In this document: positions 16,113-24,826 of the stretch, piece by piece
How the letters are laid out: each line of letters starts with the position of its first letter
How positions within the stretch are numbered: the stretch's first letter is position 1
Source: Pseudohalioglobus lutimaris
GTDB taxonomy: Bacteria; Pseudomonadota; Gammaproteobacteria; Pseudomonadales; Halieaceae
Length of the DNA stretch: 39,733 nt
Assembly (NCBI RefSeq): GCF_002866825.1
Contig: NZ_PKUS01000027.1
Location: 1-39,733 of the forward strand
Direction: 5' to 3'
The notes under the pieces: generated by a model
Database searches by the model: none
What the model saw: the letters and a program-made list of their open reading frames with translations, nothing else
Told to the model about the DNA's origin: nothing
Translations under genes and position numbers: made by a program

Positions 16113-17531
16113 TCATCGGGTACTTTTAAGAAGCTGGTCGATTATGCGTTCCAATTGCTTTAGGTTATTGCATTCGGCGGTAAAATGACAGGCACTTTGA
16201 TAGCGCAGCATCTCGGAGTCGCCGCTTCCCCAGGCTCGACGTGATTCAGGGTTCAACCATATGACCTGCCTGGCACGACGGTAGATACTTTGCAGGATTT
16301 CCAGTTTCGGGTCTCCCCGGTTATTGCGCGCATCGCCAAGCAGAATTACGGTGGTATTGCTATTGATGTCGTCCAGCGCGAGCGAGGCAAAATCAGTGAA
16401 TGCCGAGCCATAATCGGTAGCACCGCCATATTTCCAGTTGACCAGTTCAATCGCTTTTTCAACCGGATGCTGCGCAAACAGGTCGCTGACTTCGCCCAGG
16501 TGACTGGAGAAGGCAAAACTGCGTACGCGTGGCAGGACATCCTGCAGACTGTAGAGAAACAGTAGCAGGAACTTTGCGTAAGCGGCCACGGATCCACTGA
16601 CATCACAGATGGCCAGTAGCTGGGGCTTCTCCTTGCGCGTGCGGCGCCAGTAGACATCGAACATCAGGCCCTCATTGACAACGCCACGACGGATTGTGCG
16701 TGGCATATCCAGCTGGCCTCGACGGTATTGGCGGCGCTTTCGCGAATGGCGTGCCGCCAGCTTTTTGGCCATCTTTCGCACCAGCTCGTGAACCCGGTGC
16801 AGGTAACTGTGCTCTATGTTGCTCAGCCGCGTTTTACTGAGAACGTCTTCCATAAATTGCCGGGTCTTGCCCTCTGCATGCAGCAGATACTGGGCTTCCA
16901 CATAGTCGCGCACCTGTTCGCGCAATATGTCCCGGTAGCGCTGGAGTTGGGGCAGGGCGGGGCTGTTTTTCTGCTCCAGTGCGATCACGCCGGCGCGGAT
17001 CTGCTCCTCACCCATGGCGTCGAGAATCTTGCGCGTAAACTGTCCCTTCTGGGTGAAGAGCTGTATCTGCTCCAGCCCGCTGCTTTCGCCTGCGCGGCCC
17101 ATCGCTAGACTGAGGGTGTTGCGATCATTGTTCAGCAGCGCCTGCATCAGCGGAGATTCCATTAACGCTGCCAATTCAGGTGAATCTGCGGCGGCCGCCT
17201 CCAGTGGGTTGTCGATAACGGCGGGGTCAGTCTGCGGTGCTTCACTGGGGTTGTCATTCGTTTCCGCAGTTGCGCTCGGGTCCAGCTTTTCTTCTACTGT
17301 TTCGTCAAAATCCGCCAGCCGTCGATCAAAGAAGCGGTCGAAACACTGCGCGAAGACGGCTTCTTCCTCCGCCGTTTTGGCAAGGGCCATGCCCAGGCCG
17401 TCGCGCAGACGCTGGCGGTCGCCATAGCCCAGGGCAGCGGCAACATTCACCGCGTCCAGGGTTTCGGCGGGGGAAACACGCACGTCATGAGTGCGCAGGA
17501 CCTGGATGAAACTGACCAGGTTCTCGGGCAT
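16113..17531 (-). CDS. CoxE-like von Willebrand factor A protein
   Basis: 472 residues. The first 300 residues are helical and charged, with an acidic linker at about 80-125. The VWA domain begins near 303 (KPQLLAICDVSGSV). The metal-ion adhesion site is visible as D310-x-S312-x-S314, T372 in GGATDYGSAF and D400 in LLGDARNN. The CoxE/YehP-type VWA family works with MoxR AAA ATPases as a metal-dependent chaperone or insertase for cofactor enzymes; the best known case is CoxD/CoxE of CO dehydrogenase. The gene starts 6 bp after the MoxR gene. No obvious client enzyme is next to it, though moaA upstream hints at molybdenum-cofactor biology. Confidence 0.82.
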   Translation of the reverse strand: MPENLVSFIQVLRTHDVRVSPAETLDAVNVAAALGYGDRQRLRDGLGMALAKTAEEEAVFAQCFDRFFDRRLADFDETVEEKLDPSATAETNDNPSEAPQTDPAVIDNPLEAAAADSPELAALMESPLMQALLNNDRNTLSLAMGRAGESSGLEQIQLFTQKGQFTRKILDAMGEEQIRAGVIALEQKNSPALPQLQRYRDILREQVRDYVEAQYLLHAEGKTRQFMEDVLSKTRLSNIEHSYLHRVHELVRKMAKKLAARHSRKRRQYRRGQLDMPRTIRRGVVNEGLMFDVYWRRTRKEKPQLLAICDVSGSVAAYAKFLLLFLYSLQDVLPRVRSFAFSSHLGEVSDLFAQHPVEKAIELVNWKYGGATDYGSAFTDFASLALDDINSNTTVILLGDARNNRGDPKLEILQSIYRRARQVIWLNPESRRAWGSGDSEMLRYQSACHFTAECNNLKQLERIIDQLLKSTR

Positions 17532-17537
17532 CCCGGC

Positions 17538-18509
17538 CTAGCTCCCGACAGCCTCGCGCACCAATTGGCGAAGGTCGCCGTCGGTGGCTTCTATGTCATC
17601 CTCGAACTTGAGCAGCACATTGAGCGTGCTGCGTACCAGTTCTTCGTCAAGTTTGTCAGCGTGCAGCAATAGCAGGCTGCGAGCCCAGTCGATGGTTTCA
17701 GATATCGCAGGGACTTTCTTCAGGTCCAGTTGTCGCAATGAGTGCACGAACCCCACCAACTGATGACGCAGGCTCTCGTCCACATCCGGAACCCGGCTGC
17801 GCACAATGCGCTCTTCCAGCTCTACCGTGGGGAAGGGAATATACAAGTGCAGGCAGCGGCGCTTCAGCGCGTCAGAAATCTCGCGGGTGTTATTGCTGGT
17901 GAGGAAAACCAGAGGTGCTGAGCGCGCTTTCACGGTGCCGATCTCGGGAATGGAAACCTGATAGTCAGACAGGATTTCCAGCAGCAGCGACTCAAACTCG
18001 TAGTCCGACTTGTCAACCTCGTCGATGAGCAGAATAGCCCCGCGTTCCTCCTGCATGGCCTGCAGGAGTGGGCGGGGTTCGAGGAATTCCTCCGAATAGA
18101 AAATATCGCCGAACTGATGCAAACGCTCCACTGACTCGGCAAGCCCCTGGGCACCCTGCAGCAGATCGCCCAGCTTCTCCTTGAGCACCTGGGTATACAG
18201 TAATTGCTTGCTGTACTTCCATTCATAGAGCGCTTTGGCTTCATCCAGCCCCTCATAACACTGCAGGCGAATCAGCGGCGCATCCAGCAGTTGAGCGGTT
18301 GTCTTGGCCAGCTCGGTTTTGCCAACGCCCGGCGGTCCCTCTACCAGTATTGGTTTACGTAACTGGCTGGCCAGAAATACAGCAGTGGCAATCTTTTCGG
18401 AGCAAATGTAACCGAAGGCCTCGAAGCCGTTTTTGATCGCGTCGGTAGAGGCGAGTTGGGGGTATGCCTGGGTGTGCACGAATGTCAGTTCCTTTTTGAA
18501 GCTGTCCAT
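17538..18509 (-). CDS. MoxR-family AAA+ ATPase
   Basis: 323 residues. Walker A GPPGVGKT at 58-65, Walker B ILLIDEVDKSD at about 159-169, sensor 1 in LVFLTSNNTREISD and sensor 2 near RRCLHLYIPFP. The C-terminal lid is helical. MoxR ATPases remodel or activate partner proteins, normally together with a VWA protein, and the next gene encodes exactly such a partner. It is 27 bp downstream of moaA and 6 bp upstream of the VWA gene. Client unknown. Confidence 0.88.
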   Translation of the reverse strand: MDSFKKELTFVHTQAYPQLASTDAIKNGFEAFGYICSEKIATAVFLASQLRKPILVEGPPGVGKTELAKTTAQLLDAPLIRLQCYEGLDEAKALYEWKYSKQLLYTQVLKEKLGDLLQGAQGLAESVERLHQFGDIFYSEEFLEPRPLLQAMQEERGAILLIDEVDKSDYEFESLLLEILSDYQVSIPEIGTVKARSAPLVFLTSNNTREISDALKRRCLHLYIPFPTVELEERIVRSRVPDVDESLRHQLVGFVHSLRQLDLKKVPAISETIDWARSLLLLHADKLDEELVRSTLNVLLKFEDDIEATDGDLRQLVREAVGS

Positions 18510-18536
18510 TGTACGCCAGCGAGGGGGGCGGGGGTA

Positions 18537-19547
18537 CTAGCCTCCCGTTGTATTCATGAAGCGCAGGATTTGCGGCTGCTGTCCGTTGTCGAAATAGTGC
18601 CGCTCAGGTTTTATTCCCATAGCCTCTACAATGGTGCGCTGCAGCTTTTCCATGCTGTAGTCCGGTGCGCGCAGCACGGCGCGCAGGTCAACAGAGTGCT
18701 CATCGCCAAGGCAGAGCAGCAATCGCCCCTCTGCGGTCACGCGAACCCTGTTGCACAGATGGCAAAAATTGTGACTATGGGGAGAGATAAATCCGACGCG
18801 AGTGCTGCTGCCGGGAATAACATAATACCGTGCTGGACCGCTGTGTCCGTCCGGGTCTGCCTGTGGCATTAACTGAAAGTGAGGTGCCAGGATGCTGCGC
18901 AGTTCGTCGCTGCTGCAAAAGGTGAGTGCACGGTCGTGATCGTCGATCAGGCCCAGCGGCATCTCCTCAATAAAGGCGATATCCACCCCTCGATCAACAG
19001 CGAAGTTGACCAGGTCGACGGCCTCGTCTTCATTGCGGCCCTTGAGAATGACAGCGTTGATTTTGACGCCTGGGAAGCCAGCTGCTACCGCCGCATCAAT
19101 ACCTGCAATGACCTGGTCCAGGTTACCGTGACGGGTAAGCTGTCGAAATTTCCGCGCACTTAGGCTGTCGAGGCTGATATTGACCCGCTTCACGCCGGCG
19201 TTGCGCAGTGCCGGTGACAGCCGCTGCAGCTGGGAGCCATTGGTGGTAAGGGCCAGTTGTTCCAGGCCAGGCAACTGACCCATGCGCTCCACCAACGACA
19301 TGACATTACTGCGTATCAGCGGTTCTCCCCCGGTGAGCCGAATCTTCGTTACACCCAATTGGGTGAAGGCGTGGGCAACCTGATACAGCTCTTCCAGGGA
19401 CAGTACGTCTGCTTTCGGAGCGAAGGTCATTTCCTCTGCCATACAATAGACACAGCGAAAGTCGCAGCGATCAGTGACGGACAGTCTTACGTAGTTTACG
19501 CGGCGCTGGAACGAGTCGATCAGTGTAGAGGGCAATGAGGTTTCCAT
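18537..19547 (-). CDS. moaA: GTP 3',8-cyclase MoaA
   Basis: 336 residues. The radical-SAM [4Fe-4S] motif is C28-x3-C32-x2-C35 (CDFRCVYC), followed by GGEP at about 73-76. The second, substrate-binding cluster uses C262, C265 and C279 (FCHLCNRVRVTAEGRLLLC). The protein ends in Gly-Gly, needed for MoaA activity. It makes the first molybdenum-cofactor intermediate from GTP, with MoaC. No other moa gene is nearby; instead it heads the MoxR/VWA/PilZ run. A second radical-SAM assignment is unlikely given both clusters and the GG tail. Confidence 0.95.
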   Translation of the reverse strand: METSLPSTLIDSFQRRVNYVRLSVTDRCDFRCVYCMAEEMTFAPKADVLSLEELYQVAHAFTQLGVTKIRLTGGEPLIRSNVMSLVERMGQLPGLEQLALTTNGSQLQRLSPALRNAGVKRVNISLDSLSARKFRQLTRHGNLDQVIAGIDAAVAAGFPGVKINAVILKGRNEDEAVDLVNFAVDRGVDIAFIEEMPLGLIDDHDRALTFCSSDELRSILAPHFQLMPQADPDGHSGPARYYVIPGSSTRVGFISPHSHNFCHLCNRVRVTAEGRLLLCLGDEHSVDLRAVLRAPDYSMEKLQRTIVEAMGIKPERHYFDNGQQPQILRFMNTTGG

Positions 19548-19754
19548 AGGCGGTATTGTAAGCGCTGTGAAAGTCCCAGGCCAGCGAATTGGGGGTTTAC
19601 ACTAGCCCGGCCATGGGACAGGATTCTGCATAGATGGCAGTGCGGACGCGCTGCGGTTATCGGCATAACAATGGCGGGAAATTCAGCATGGCATTGGCGC
19701 GAAAAAGTCGCCCGGCTCCACAGTCGGGATTGCAGGTGCAATTAAAAGTGCGTC

Positions 19755-21125
19755 ATGCGTAGCTGGCCTGTGTGGCTGGGATTGGGGCTGGCTGGAGCGA
19801 CGGCTTTTACTCTGCTGGCAGCGGGCTACTCCCGTGATATTGCGGTAGTGGGTTTCGTGGCGGTTGTGTGCGTTGTGTGGTGGGTGTTGGAGCCTATACC
19901 TATTCCCGTCACCTCACTCCTGCCGCTGTCTGTGCTCCCGTTGCTGGGCGTGCTGACCCCCGCCCAGGTGGGCGAGGCCTATGGATCGCCAATTATCCTG
20001 CTGCTGCTCGGTGGCTTTCTATTGTCCCAGGCGATGGAGCATTCCGGTGCCCACCGGCGCATTGCACTGGGGATGGTGAACCTGTTCGGGGCACACAGCA
20101 CCCAGCGGTTGGTGCTGGGTTTCATGACCGCAGCGGCGGTGTTGAGCATGTGGATATCTAATACGGCTACCACGCTGATGTTGCTGCCTGTAGTGCTCGC
20201 GGTGCTCGATGCGACACCGGATCGCCAAAGGCTGGCGACGCCGCTGCTGCTTGGCGTCGCTTATGCTGCCAGCGTGGGGGGCGTGGGTACACCAATCGGT
20301 ACGCCGCCCAACCTGATTTTTATGCAGATATTCGAGGAGACGACTGGCCGTAACATCAGCTTTACCACCTGGATGACCTGGGCAGTGCCGGTAGTTGTAC
20401 TGATGGTACCCGCAATGGCTTTCGTCCTTACTCGCAACATTCGTGGTCCGGTATCCGTTACGCTGCCGCCTGTGGGAGGCTGGCGCAGTGAAGAGAAACG
20501 TGTGCTGGTGGTTTTTGGCCTAACAGCTTTGGCCTGGATCACCCGCAGCGAACCTTTTGGTGGCTGGAGAGTGTGGCTGGACCTGCCCCAGGCTAACGAT
20601 GCATCCGTTGCCCTGCTCGCAGTGGTGTTGATGTTCCTGTTACCCAATGGCAACGGTGAACGGCTACTGACCTGGGAGAGGGCGGTCACTATTCCATGGG
20701 GAGCTCTTCTGTTATTTGGCGGTGGCATCTGCCTTGCCAAGGGTTTCGTCAGCTCCGGGCTCAGTGACCTGCTGGGCAGCTTCTTTACGGGCATGGCGAC
20801 GCTGCCACTTTACCTTCTGATACTGCTGATCGCCTTGCTGGTTACGTTTATGACTGAAACAACCTCCAATACCGCCAGTACGACCCTGCTGATGCCGGTG
20901 CTGGCCGCAGCGGCAATAGGCGCAGGCATGGCACCAGAAATATTGATGGTACCCGCGGCGATGAGTGCCAGTTGCGCCTTTATGTTACCCGTGGCGACCG
21001 CGCCCAACACCGTGGTTTACAGCAGTGGGGAATTCACCATCAAGCGCATGGCGCGTGAGGGTTTCAAGCTGAATCTGCTCGGGGCACTTATCATCAGCGT
21101 GGTGTGCTATGTGCAACTTACCTGA
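19755..21125 (+). CDS. DASS/SLC13-family anion symporter
   Basis: 456 residues with about 11-12 membrane helices. The two halves carry the DASS clamshell motifs SNTATTLMLLPV (about 135-146) and TETTSNTASTTLLMPV (about 370-385). The duplicated SNT motifs bind Na+ and a carboxylate. VWWVLEPIPIPVTSLLP near the N-terminus and PNTVVYSSGEF near the end are also typical. It should import a di- or tricarboxylate, or possibly sulfate, with sodium. Substrate is undetermined. The Shine-Dalgarno is weak, and the ATG opens directly onto helix 1. Confidence 0.88.
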   Translation: MRSWPVWLGLGLAGATAFTLLAAGYSRDIAVVGFVAVVCVVWWVLEPIPIPVTSLLPLSVLPLLGVLTPAQVGEAYGSPIILLLLGGFLLSQAMEHSGAHRRIALGMVNLFGAHSTQRLVLGFMTAAAVLSMWISNTATTLMLLPVVLAVLDATPDRQRLATPLLLGVAYAASVGGVGTPIGTPPNLIFMQIFEETTGRNISFTTWMTWAVPVVVLMVPAMAFVLTRNIRGPVSVTLPPVGGWRSEEKRVLVVFGLTALAWITRSEPFGGWRVWLDLPQANDASVALLAVVLMFLLPNGNGERLLTWERAVTIPWGALLLFGGGICLAKGFVSSGLSDLLGSFFTGMATLPLYLLILLIALLVTFMTETTSNTASTTLLMPVLAAAAIGAGMAPEILMVPAAMSASCAFMLPVATAPNTVVYSSGEFTIKRMAREGFKLNLLGALIISVVCYVQLT

Positions 21126-21172
21126 GTGGTGAATACGTTATGATTCACGCTTTCGATTGAGGAGAATCACTT

Positions 21173-21784
21173 ATGCCCTTTTCGCGTCGCCTGCTGGCGC
21201 TGGTAATGATTGCAGTGTCCCTGGCGCTCTTGTACCCGGGAGTTACCCAGCCCGTGTTGACGCTCAGTGGCACCCTGGAGAAGTCGATGGTAGCCGAACT
21301 GGGCATCGATATGATCGCTGGGGAAGACGCCGATTCTCAGACCCGGCAGATGCTGGGAATGTTCTCAAGCTTTCTTGGCCTGGACCAGATCGAGGGCCAG
21401 ATCGAGGCTTACCGCAGCACTCGCTCCATCTGGGATACGGCGAATGAACTGGCAAGCACCGGTAATCTTCCAGTCGCCTTGTTGATAGTGCTATTCAGCC
21501 TGGTTATCCCGGTGTTTAAGCTCTTTTTGCAGGCGCTGGTGGCCACTTTACCCAGGGCAGACCTGCAGGTTCCGTTACTGTGGTTGAACGCTGCGCTCAG
21601 TAAATGGTCCATGGCGGATGTTTTTGTCATAGGCCTGTTGGTGGCGTTTATGGCAGGCAGCGCTTCCGGGCAAATGGGCGATATGCTCACCATGGATGCG
21701 CAACTCGAAGCGGGGTTCTGGTTTTTCCTGGCTTATTGCCTGTTTTCCATTCTCGCGGGAAGCCTTATCAGAGTGGAGAAGTGA
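21173..21784 (+). CDS. PqiA-family inner-membrane protein
   Basis: 203 residues with a clear AGGAG about eight bases before the ATG. Helix 1 is at about 6-26. A periplasmic segment of about 70 residues follows, then three helices. The second of these is preceded by the family motif KWSMADVFVIGLLVA (about 144-158). One PqiA domain is present, rather than the two of E. coli PqiA, so it resembles single-domain relatives. PqiA proteins pair with MCE proteins (PqiB) in lipid transport across the envelope; no MCE gene is in this window. Its stop overlaps the start of the SRPBCC gene by one base. Confidence 0.8.
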   Translation: MPFSRRLLALVMIAVSLALLYPGVTQPVLTLSGTLEKSMVAELGIDMIAGEDADSQTRQMLGMFSSFLGLDQIEGQIEAYRSTRSIWDTANELASTGNLPVALLIVLFSLVIPVFKLFLQALVATLPRADLQVPLLWLNAALSKWSMADVFVIGLLVAFMAGSASGQMGDMLTMDAQLEAGFWFFLAYCLFSILAGSLIRVEK

Positions 21785-22320
21785 TGTCGGCTGGCGCTGC
21801 AGTTCAACGGGAGGAGGTGTCGGTGCTGGTTAACCTGCCGGTAGAAGAATCGTGGGAGCGGCTGCAGGATTTTTCCCAGGCCCACTGCTACGTACCGAAA
21901 CTGACTAAGACCCAAATCGTATCCGCGCAGCGTCATGGAGAGGGCGCTCATCGCCGCGTATACAGTGGTAAGCGTTACCTTGAGGAGACCATTACCGACT
22001 GGTATCCGGGGTCAGGTTTCGTGATCCGGCTGCACAAGGGCGACCGGGCCATGCCGCCTTTTCGCTCTGCTGAGTTTGAATACACAATCAGTTGCTCAGG
22101 AGCTATGCAGACACAGGTGCGGCTTTCCATGCGCATCGAGATGCCGGGCGGCGCAGTCGGGCGGTTTCTTGCTGGCAAATTGATCATGCCGGTAGTGCGA
22201 CAGAACCTGATTCAGGTCGCGGCGGGGCTAAAGCATTTTTATGAGACCGGAGAGCCCGCGAATAACGGGGATCGGGCAAGGTTGGCGGGGGCAGTGCGTG
22301 TCGCCTCCGCCGGGTCTTGA
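21784..22320 (+). CDS. SRPBCC-family (START/Bet v 1-like) protein
   Basis: 178 residues from the ATG at 21784, which shares the A of the PqiA stop (TGATG), implying coupled translation. The fold is recognised from VSVLVNLPVEESWERLQDF (first strand and helix), the following antiparallel strands (RRVYSGKRYLEETITDW) and a long C-terminal helix (RQNLIQVAAGLKHFY). SRPBCC proteins have a hydrophobic cavity for lipids or aromatic ligands. Next to a PqiA-like protein, a lipid ligand is plausible but inferred. It converges with the peroxiredoxin gene with one base between stops. Confidence 0.78.
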   Translation: MSAGAAVQREEVSVLVNLPVEESWERLQDFSQAHCYVPKLTKTQIVSAQRHGEGAHRRVYSGKRYLEETITDWYPGSGFVIRLHKGDRAMPPFRSAEFEYTISCSGAMQTQVRLSMRIEMPGGAVGRFLAGKLIMPVVRQNLIQVAAGLKHFYETGEPANNGDRARLAGAVRVASAGS

Positions 22321-22321
22321 G

Positions 22322-22801
22322 TCAGAGCAGTTGCATCATGGTGTCTGCTGAGCTTACATCTACGCCTGGTCCCGGCTCCACGTTCAGGTGAGTGACCACG
22401 CCATCCTCAGCGATCAGGGCAAAACGCTGACTGCGAGTGCCCAGGCCGAAGGCGCTCCCATCGAGTTCCAGGCCGAGAGCTGCAGTAAATTCCGCCATGC
22501 CATCGGCCAGCATCAGTATTTCTTCTGCGTTCTGCGCCTTGCCCCAGGCGTCCATGACGAAAACGTCATTGACGGCCATGCAGGCAATAGTATCAACCCC
22601 TGCTGCTTTGATTTTGTCGGCATTGACCACATATCCGGGCATGTGGGTAATGGAGCAACCGGGGGTGAAGGCACCCGGTACGGCGAACAGCAGCACTTTC
22701 TTGCCCGCAAAAATATCGTTGGTGCCCAGGTCCTGTGGGCCCTCCGCAGTCATGGTTTTAAGTGTGCCCTGGGGGATGGAATCGCCTACGCTGATGGTCA
22801 T
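22322..22801 (-). CDS. Peroxiredoxin, Prx5 type
   Basis: 159 residues, the usual Prx5 length. The active site is VPGAFTPGCSITHMPGY at about 41-57, with peroxidatic Cys49, T46 and the later R124-region (LGTRSQRFAL). A further cysteine lies at 73 (IACMAVND), the conserved IACxxVND position of the family. It reduces hydrogen peroxide and organic peroxides in the cytosol, using thioredoxin or glutaredoxin. Confidence 0.92.
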   Translation of the reverse strand: MTISVGDSIPQGTLKTMTAEGPQDLGTNDIFAGKKVLLFAVPGAFTPGCSITHMPGYVVNADKIKAAGVDTIACMAVNDVFVMDAWGKAQNAEEILMLADGMAEFTAALGLELDGSAFGLGTRSQRFALIAEDGVVTHLNVEPGPGVDVSSADTMMQLL

Positions 22802-22844
22802 TGTATTGTCCTTTTCCGGTTGGATTGAGCATGGACTATAGCAG

Positions 22845-23489
22845 ATGATCGACTCATTGCACTGCCCGCTCTGCGGCGCAGCAGAAGTGCACTTTTTTCA
22901 TCGCGACCGCAGCCGGGAGTTTTTACGCTGCATGGTGTGTGCGCTGGTGTTCGTGCCGCCCTGCTACCATCTTGATGTGGCCCGGGAGAAGGCCGAGTAC
23001 GACCTGCACCAGAACAGAGTGGATGATCAGGGATACCGACGTTTCCTGTCACGTCTCGCCGAGCCGCTGCTTGCCCGTGTCCCCGCTGCCGCGCGTGGGT
23101 TGGATTTTGGCTGTGGGCCTGGGCCAGCGCTCGCGGCGATGCTGGCTGAGGCGGGCTGTGACATGTGTGTTTACGATCCTTTCTATCAGAATCACACCGA
23201 TGTACTTGATGCGTCCTACCAGTTTATTACGGCAACTGAGGTGGTTGAGCACCTGCATAATCCCGGTGCAGAGTTGGCAAGACTTTGGCGCATGCTGGAA
23301 CCAGGCGGTTATCTGGGTGTAATGACCAAGCTCGTTATTGATGTCACGGCCTTCGCTCGTTGGCATTACAAGAATGACCCAACGCATGTCTGCTTTTTCA
23401 GTGAAACGACTTGGGGTTGGTGGGCGAAAAGCATGGGTGCGCAGTTGCAGCGTATTGGCGCAGATGTGACGCTGCTGCAAAAGCGCTAG
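22845..23489 (+). CDS. Class I SAM-dependent methyltransferase with N-terminal zinc ribbon
   Basis: 214 residues. C7-x2-C10 (CPLCG) and C29-x2-C32 (CMVC) form an N-terminal zinc ribbon. The SAM site is LDFGCGPG at about 86-93, with acidic motif II VYDPFY and the post-motif TATEVVEHLHNPGAELARLW. The C-terminal THVCFFSETTWGWW is typical of this ribbon-bearing group. Substrate unknown. Its TAG stop overlaps the stop of the convergent TetR gene inside CTAG at 23486-23489. Confidence 0.83.
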   Translation: MIDSLHCPLCGAAEVHFFHRDRSREFLRCMVCALVFVPPCYHLDVAREKAEYDLHQNRVDDQGYRRFLSRLAEPLLARVPAAARGLDFGCGPGPALAAMLAEAGCDMCVYDPFYQNHTDVLDASYQFITATEVVEHLHNPGAELARLWRMLEPGGYLGVMTKLVIDVTAFARWHYKNDPTHVCFFSETTWGWWAKSMGAQLQRIGADVTLLQKR

Positions 23490-24139
23490 TCGGCTTTTTC
23501 CAGCATTCCAGCATAGATCAGTTCACAATCCCGGTAGAAAGTCAGTTGCTCGTCTCCGAGATACGGAGCAACCATGGTGAGCAGTTGCAGCACGCCCTGG
23601 TGAATGGTTACCGAGGGCTCGCGTTTCTCATGAAACAACTGGTCGTAGCTTAGCCAGAATGTGAGGTTTAGCGTCATATTATCCACCAACCCGAGCATCT
23701 GCTGTTTTCCCGTGTCAATCACCGATTGTTGGATCAGCGCCTGGCAGATAGCAAAAAGGGCCGCTCGTTTGAGCTGGATCAGGTGTTTGAAGTGGCGGCG
23801 AATACTGGGGTAGCGCTGCAGGATATTGTCGAGATTATGGTACAGGAAGCGGTACTGGTACATTTCCTCCAGCACGACGTAGAGAAAATACCAGTTGTCC
23901 TCGACGTCGCCAGTGTCTCCCAGCGGGCGCTCAATCGGTGCCGTCAAAGTACTGGATATAGCTGTTTCATACTGGTGAAACAGCTCGCTGATAATGTCGT
24001 CCTTGCCCTTGAAATGGTAGTAGAGGTTGCCTGGGCTGATGTCCATTTCATTGGCAATGTCGATGGTAGTGGTTTGCTCCTCCCCCTCGACATTGAACAA
24101 CTCCAGGCTGGTATGAAGAATGCGGTCCCGGGTTTTCAT
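23486..24139 (-). CDS. TetR-family regulator, PhaD-like
   Basis: 217 residues. The helix-turn-helix spans about 8-50: MKTRDRILHTSLELFNVEG, then IANEMDISPGNLYYHFKGKDDI. The opening and the ISPGNLYYHF recognition helix resemble Pseudomonas PhaD, which activates phasin genes and senses a PHA-derived acyl-CoA. The C-terminal ligand domain has YRFLYHNLDNILQRYPSIRRHF. It lies 10 bp downstream of a phasin gene on the same strand, consistent with that role. In Pseudomonas phaD instead follows phaC2; no PHA synthase is seen here. PhaD orthology is likely but unproven. Confidence 0.72.
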   Translation of the reverse strand: MKTRDRILHTSLELFNVEGEEQTTTIDIANEMDISPGNLYYHFKGKDDIISELFHQYETAISSTLTAPIERPLGDTGDVEDNWYFLYVVLEEMYQYRFLYHNLDNILQRYPSIRRHFKHLIQLKRAALFAICQALIQQSVIDTGKQQMLGLVDNMTLNLTFWLSYDQLFHEKREPSVTIHQGVLQLLTMVAPYLGDEQLTFYRDCELIYAGMLEKAD

Positions 24140-24149
24140 CTAGGCCGGG

Positions 24150-24629
24150 TCAGTCCTTTTTCTTGCGCGAGGTGGATTTGGCTGCTGCTTTTTTTCGCGT
24201 AACCGGCTTTTTGGCGGGCGCTTTTTTGGTGGCGGCCTTGTTGCGGCTCACGGTCCGCGTGTCGCCATCCTGGGCCTTGATCAGGCGAGCCAGTGTATCG
24301 ACCTTACGGGACAGTTTGTCGACCTTTTCATGCAGGCTGGCCAGGTCCTCGATGCGAGCCGGCCGTTGCAGGTGGAAGTTTTCCCTTACCTGTGCGATGC
24401 GCTCTTCCACTGAACTGATCGCCGCCGAACGCGCCTCGCTGGCTTCTTCTTCAAGCGCTGTACCCGCCTTGACCAGATCGCGAAACAGTTTGGGTGGTTG
24501 GGGCGTCGCCTTCTTCAGGCTGCTCTGAGCTTCATCGACGGCGCGGCCATAGGCACCTACGCCGGCCAGCCAGATATTCTTCGCTATCTCGCTCGCCTTG
24601 TCGGTGACTTTGCTTTTATCATCACTCAT
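24150..24629 (-). CDS. Phasin (PhaI/PhaF type) with C-terminal histone-like tail
   Basis: 159 residues. The phasin domain carries NIWLAGVGAYGRAVDEAQ at 18-35, then amphipathic helices and a leucine-heptad coiled coil (SLHEKVDKLSRKVDTLARL, about 93-111). The last 35 residues are Lys/Ala-rich (KKAPAKKPVTRKKAAAK), like the DNA-binding tail of PhaF. PHA-bound phasins coat granules, and PhaF-type tails help place granules on the nucleoid. The gene is followed by the PhaD-like regulator. Granule association is family knowledge; DNA binding is inferred from the tail. Confidence 0.83.
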   Translation of the reverse strand: MSDDKSKVTDKASEIAKNIWLAGVGAYGRAVDEAQSSLKKATPQPPKLFRDLVKAGTALEEEASEARSAAISSVEERIAQVRENFHLQRPARIEDLASLHEKVDKLSRKVDTLARLIKAQDGDTRTVSRNKAATKKAPAKKPVTRKKAAAKSTSRKKKD

Positions 24630-24753
24630 AGTTCCGACCTGTGACTGTGTTCGAGGGTTTGGGATTAAAGCAGAATGTGATGAAAAATAACAGCTGGGGC
24701 GTTTCCCGCTTCAGCATCCTGCCTCCCGGGCGCGTAGTGTAAATTTTGCAGAC

Positions 24754-24780
24754 AAAAAAAAGGGGCTACAAAGTAGCCCC
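24754..24780 (-). terminator. Intrinsic terminator after the N-tailed phasin gene
   Basis: GGGGCTAC (24762-24769) and GTAGCCCC (24773-24780) form an 8-bp stem with a 3-nt loop. On the minus strand it is followed by eight T (A-run 24754-24761). It ends the gene at 24827 and separates it from the downstream phasin. Confidence 0.88.
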
Positions 24781-24826
24781 GGAAGATCCCTGATATGCAG
24801 GGATAAGTGTGCCTGGATGGTTCCGC

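Noticed and set aside
20261-20794. 177-codon minus-strand frame inside the DASS transporter
   Set aside because: Antisense to a conserved membrane protein; low-complexity, Arg/Pro/Thr-rich translation without a fold or ribosome binding site.
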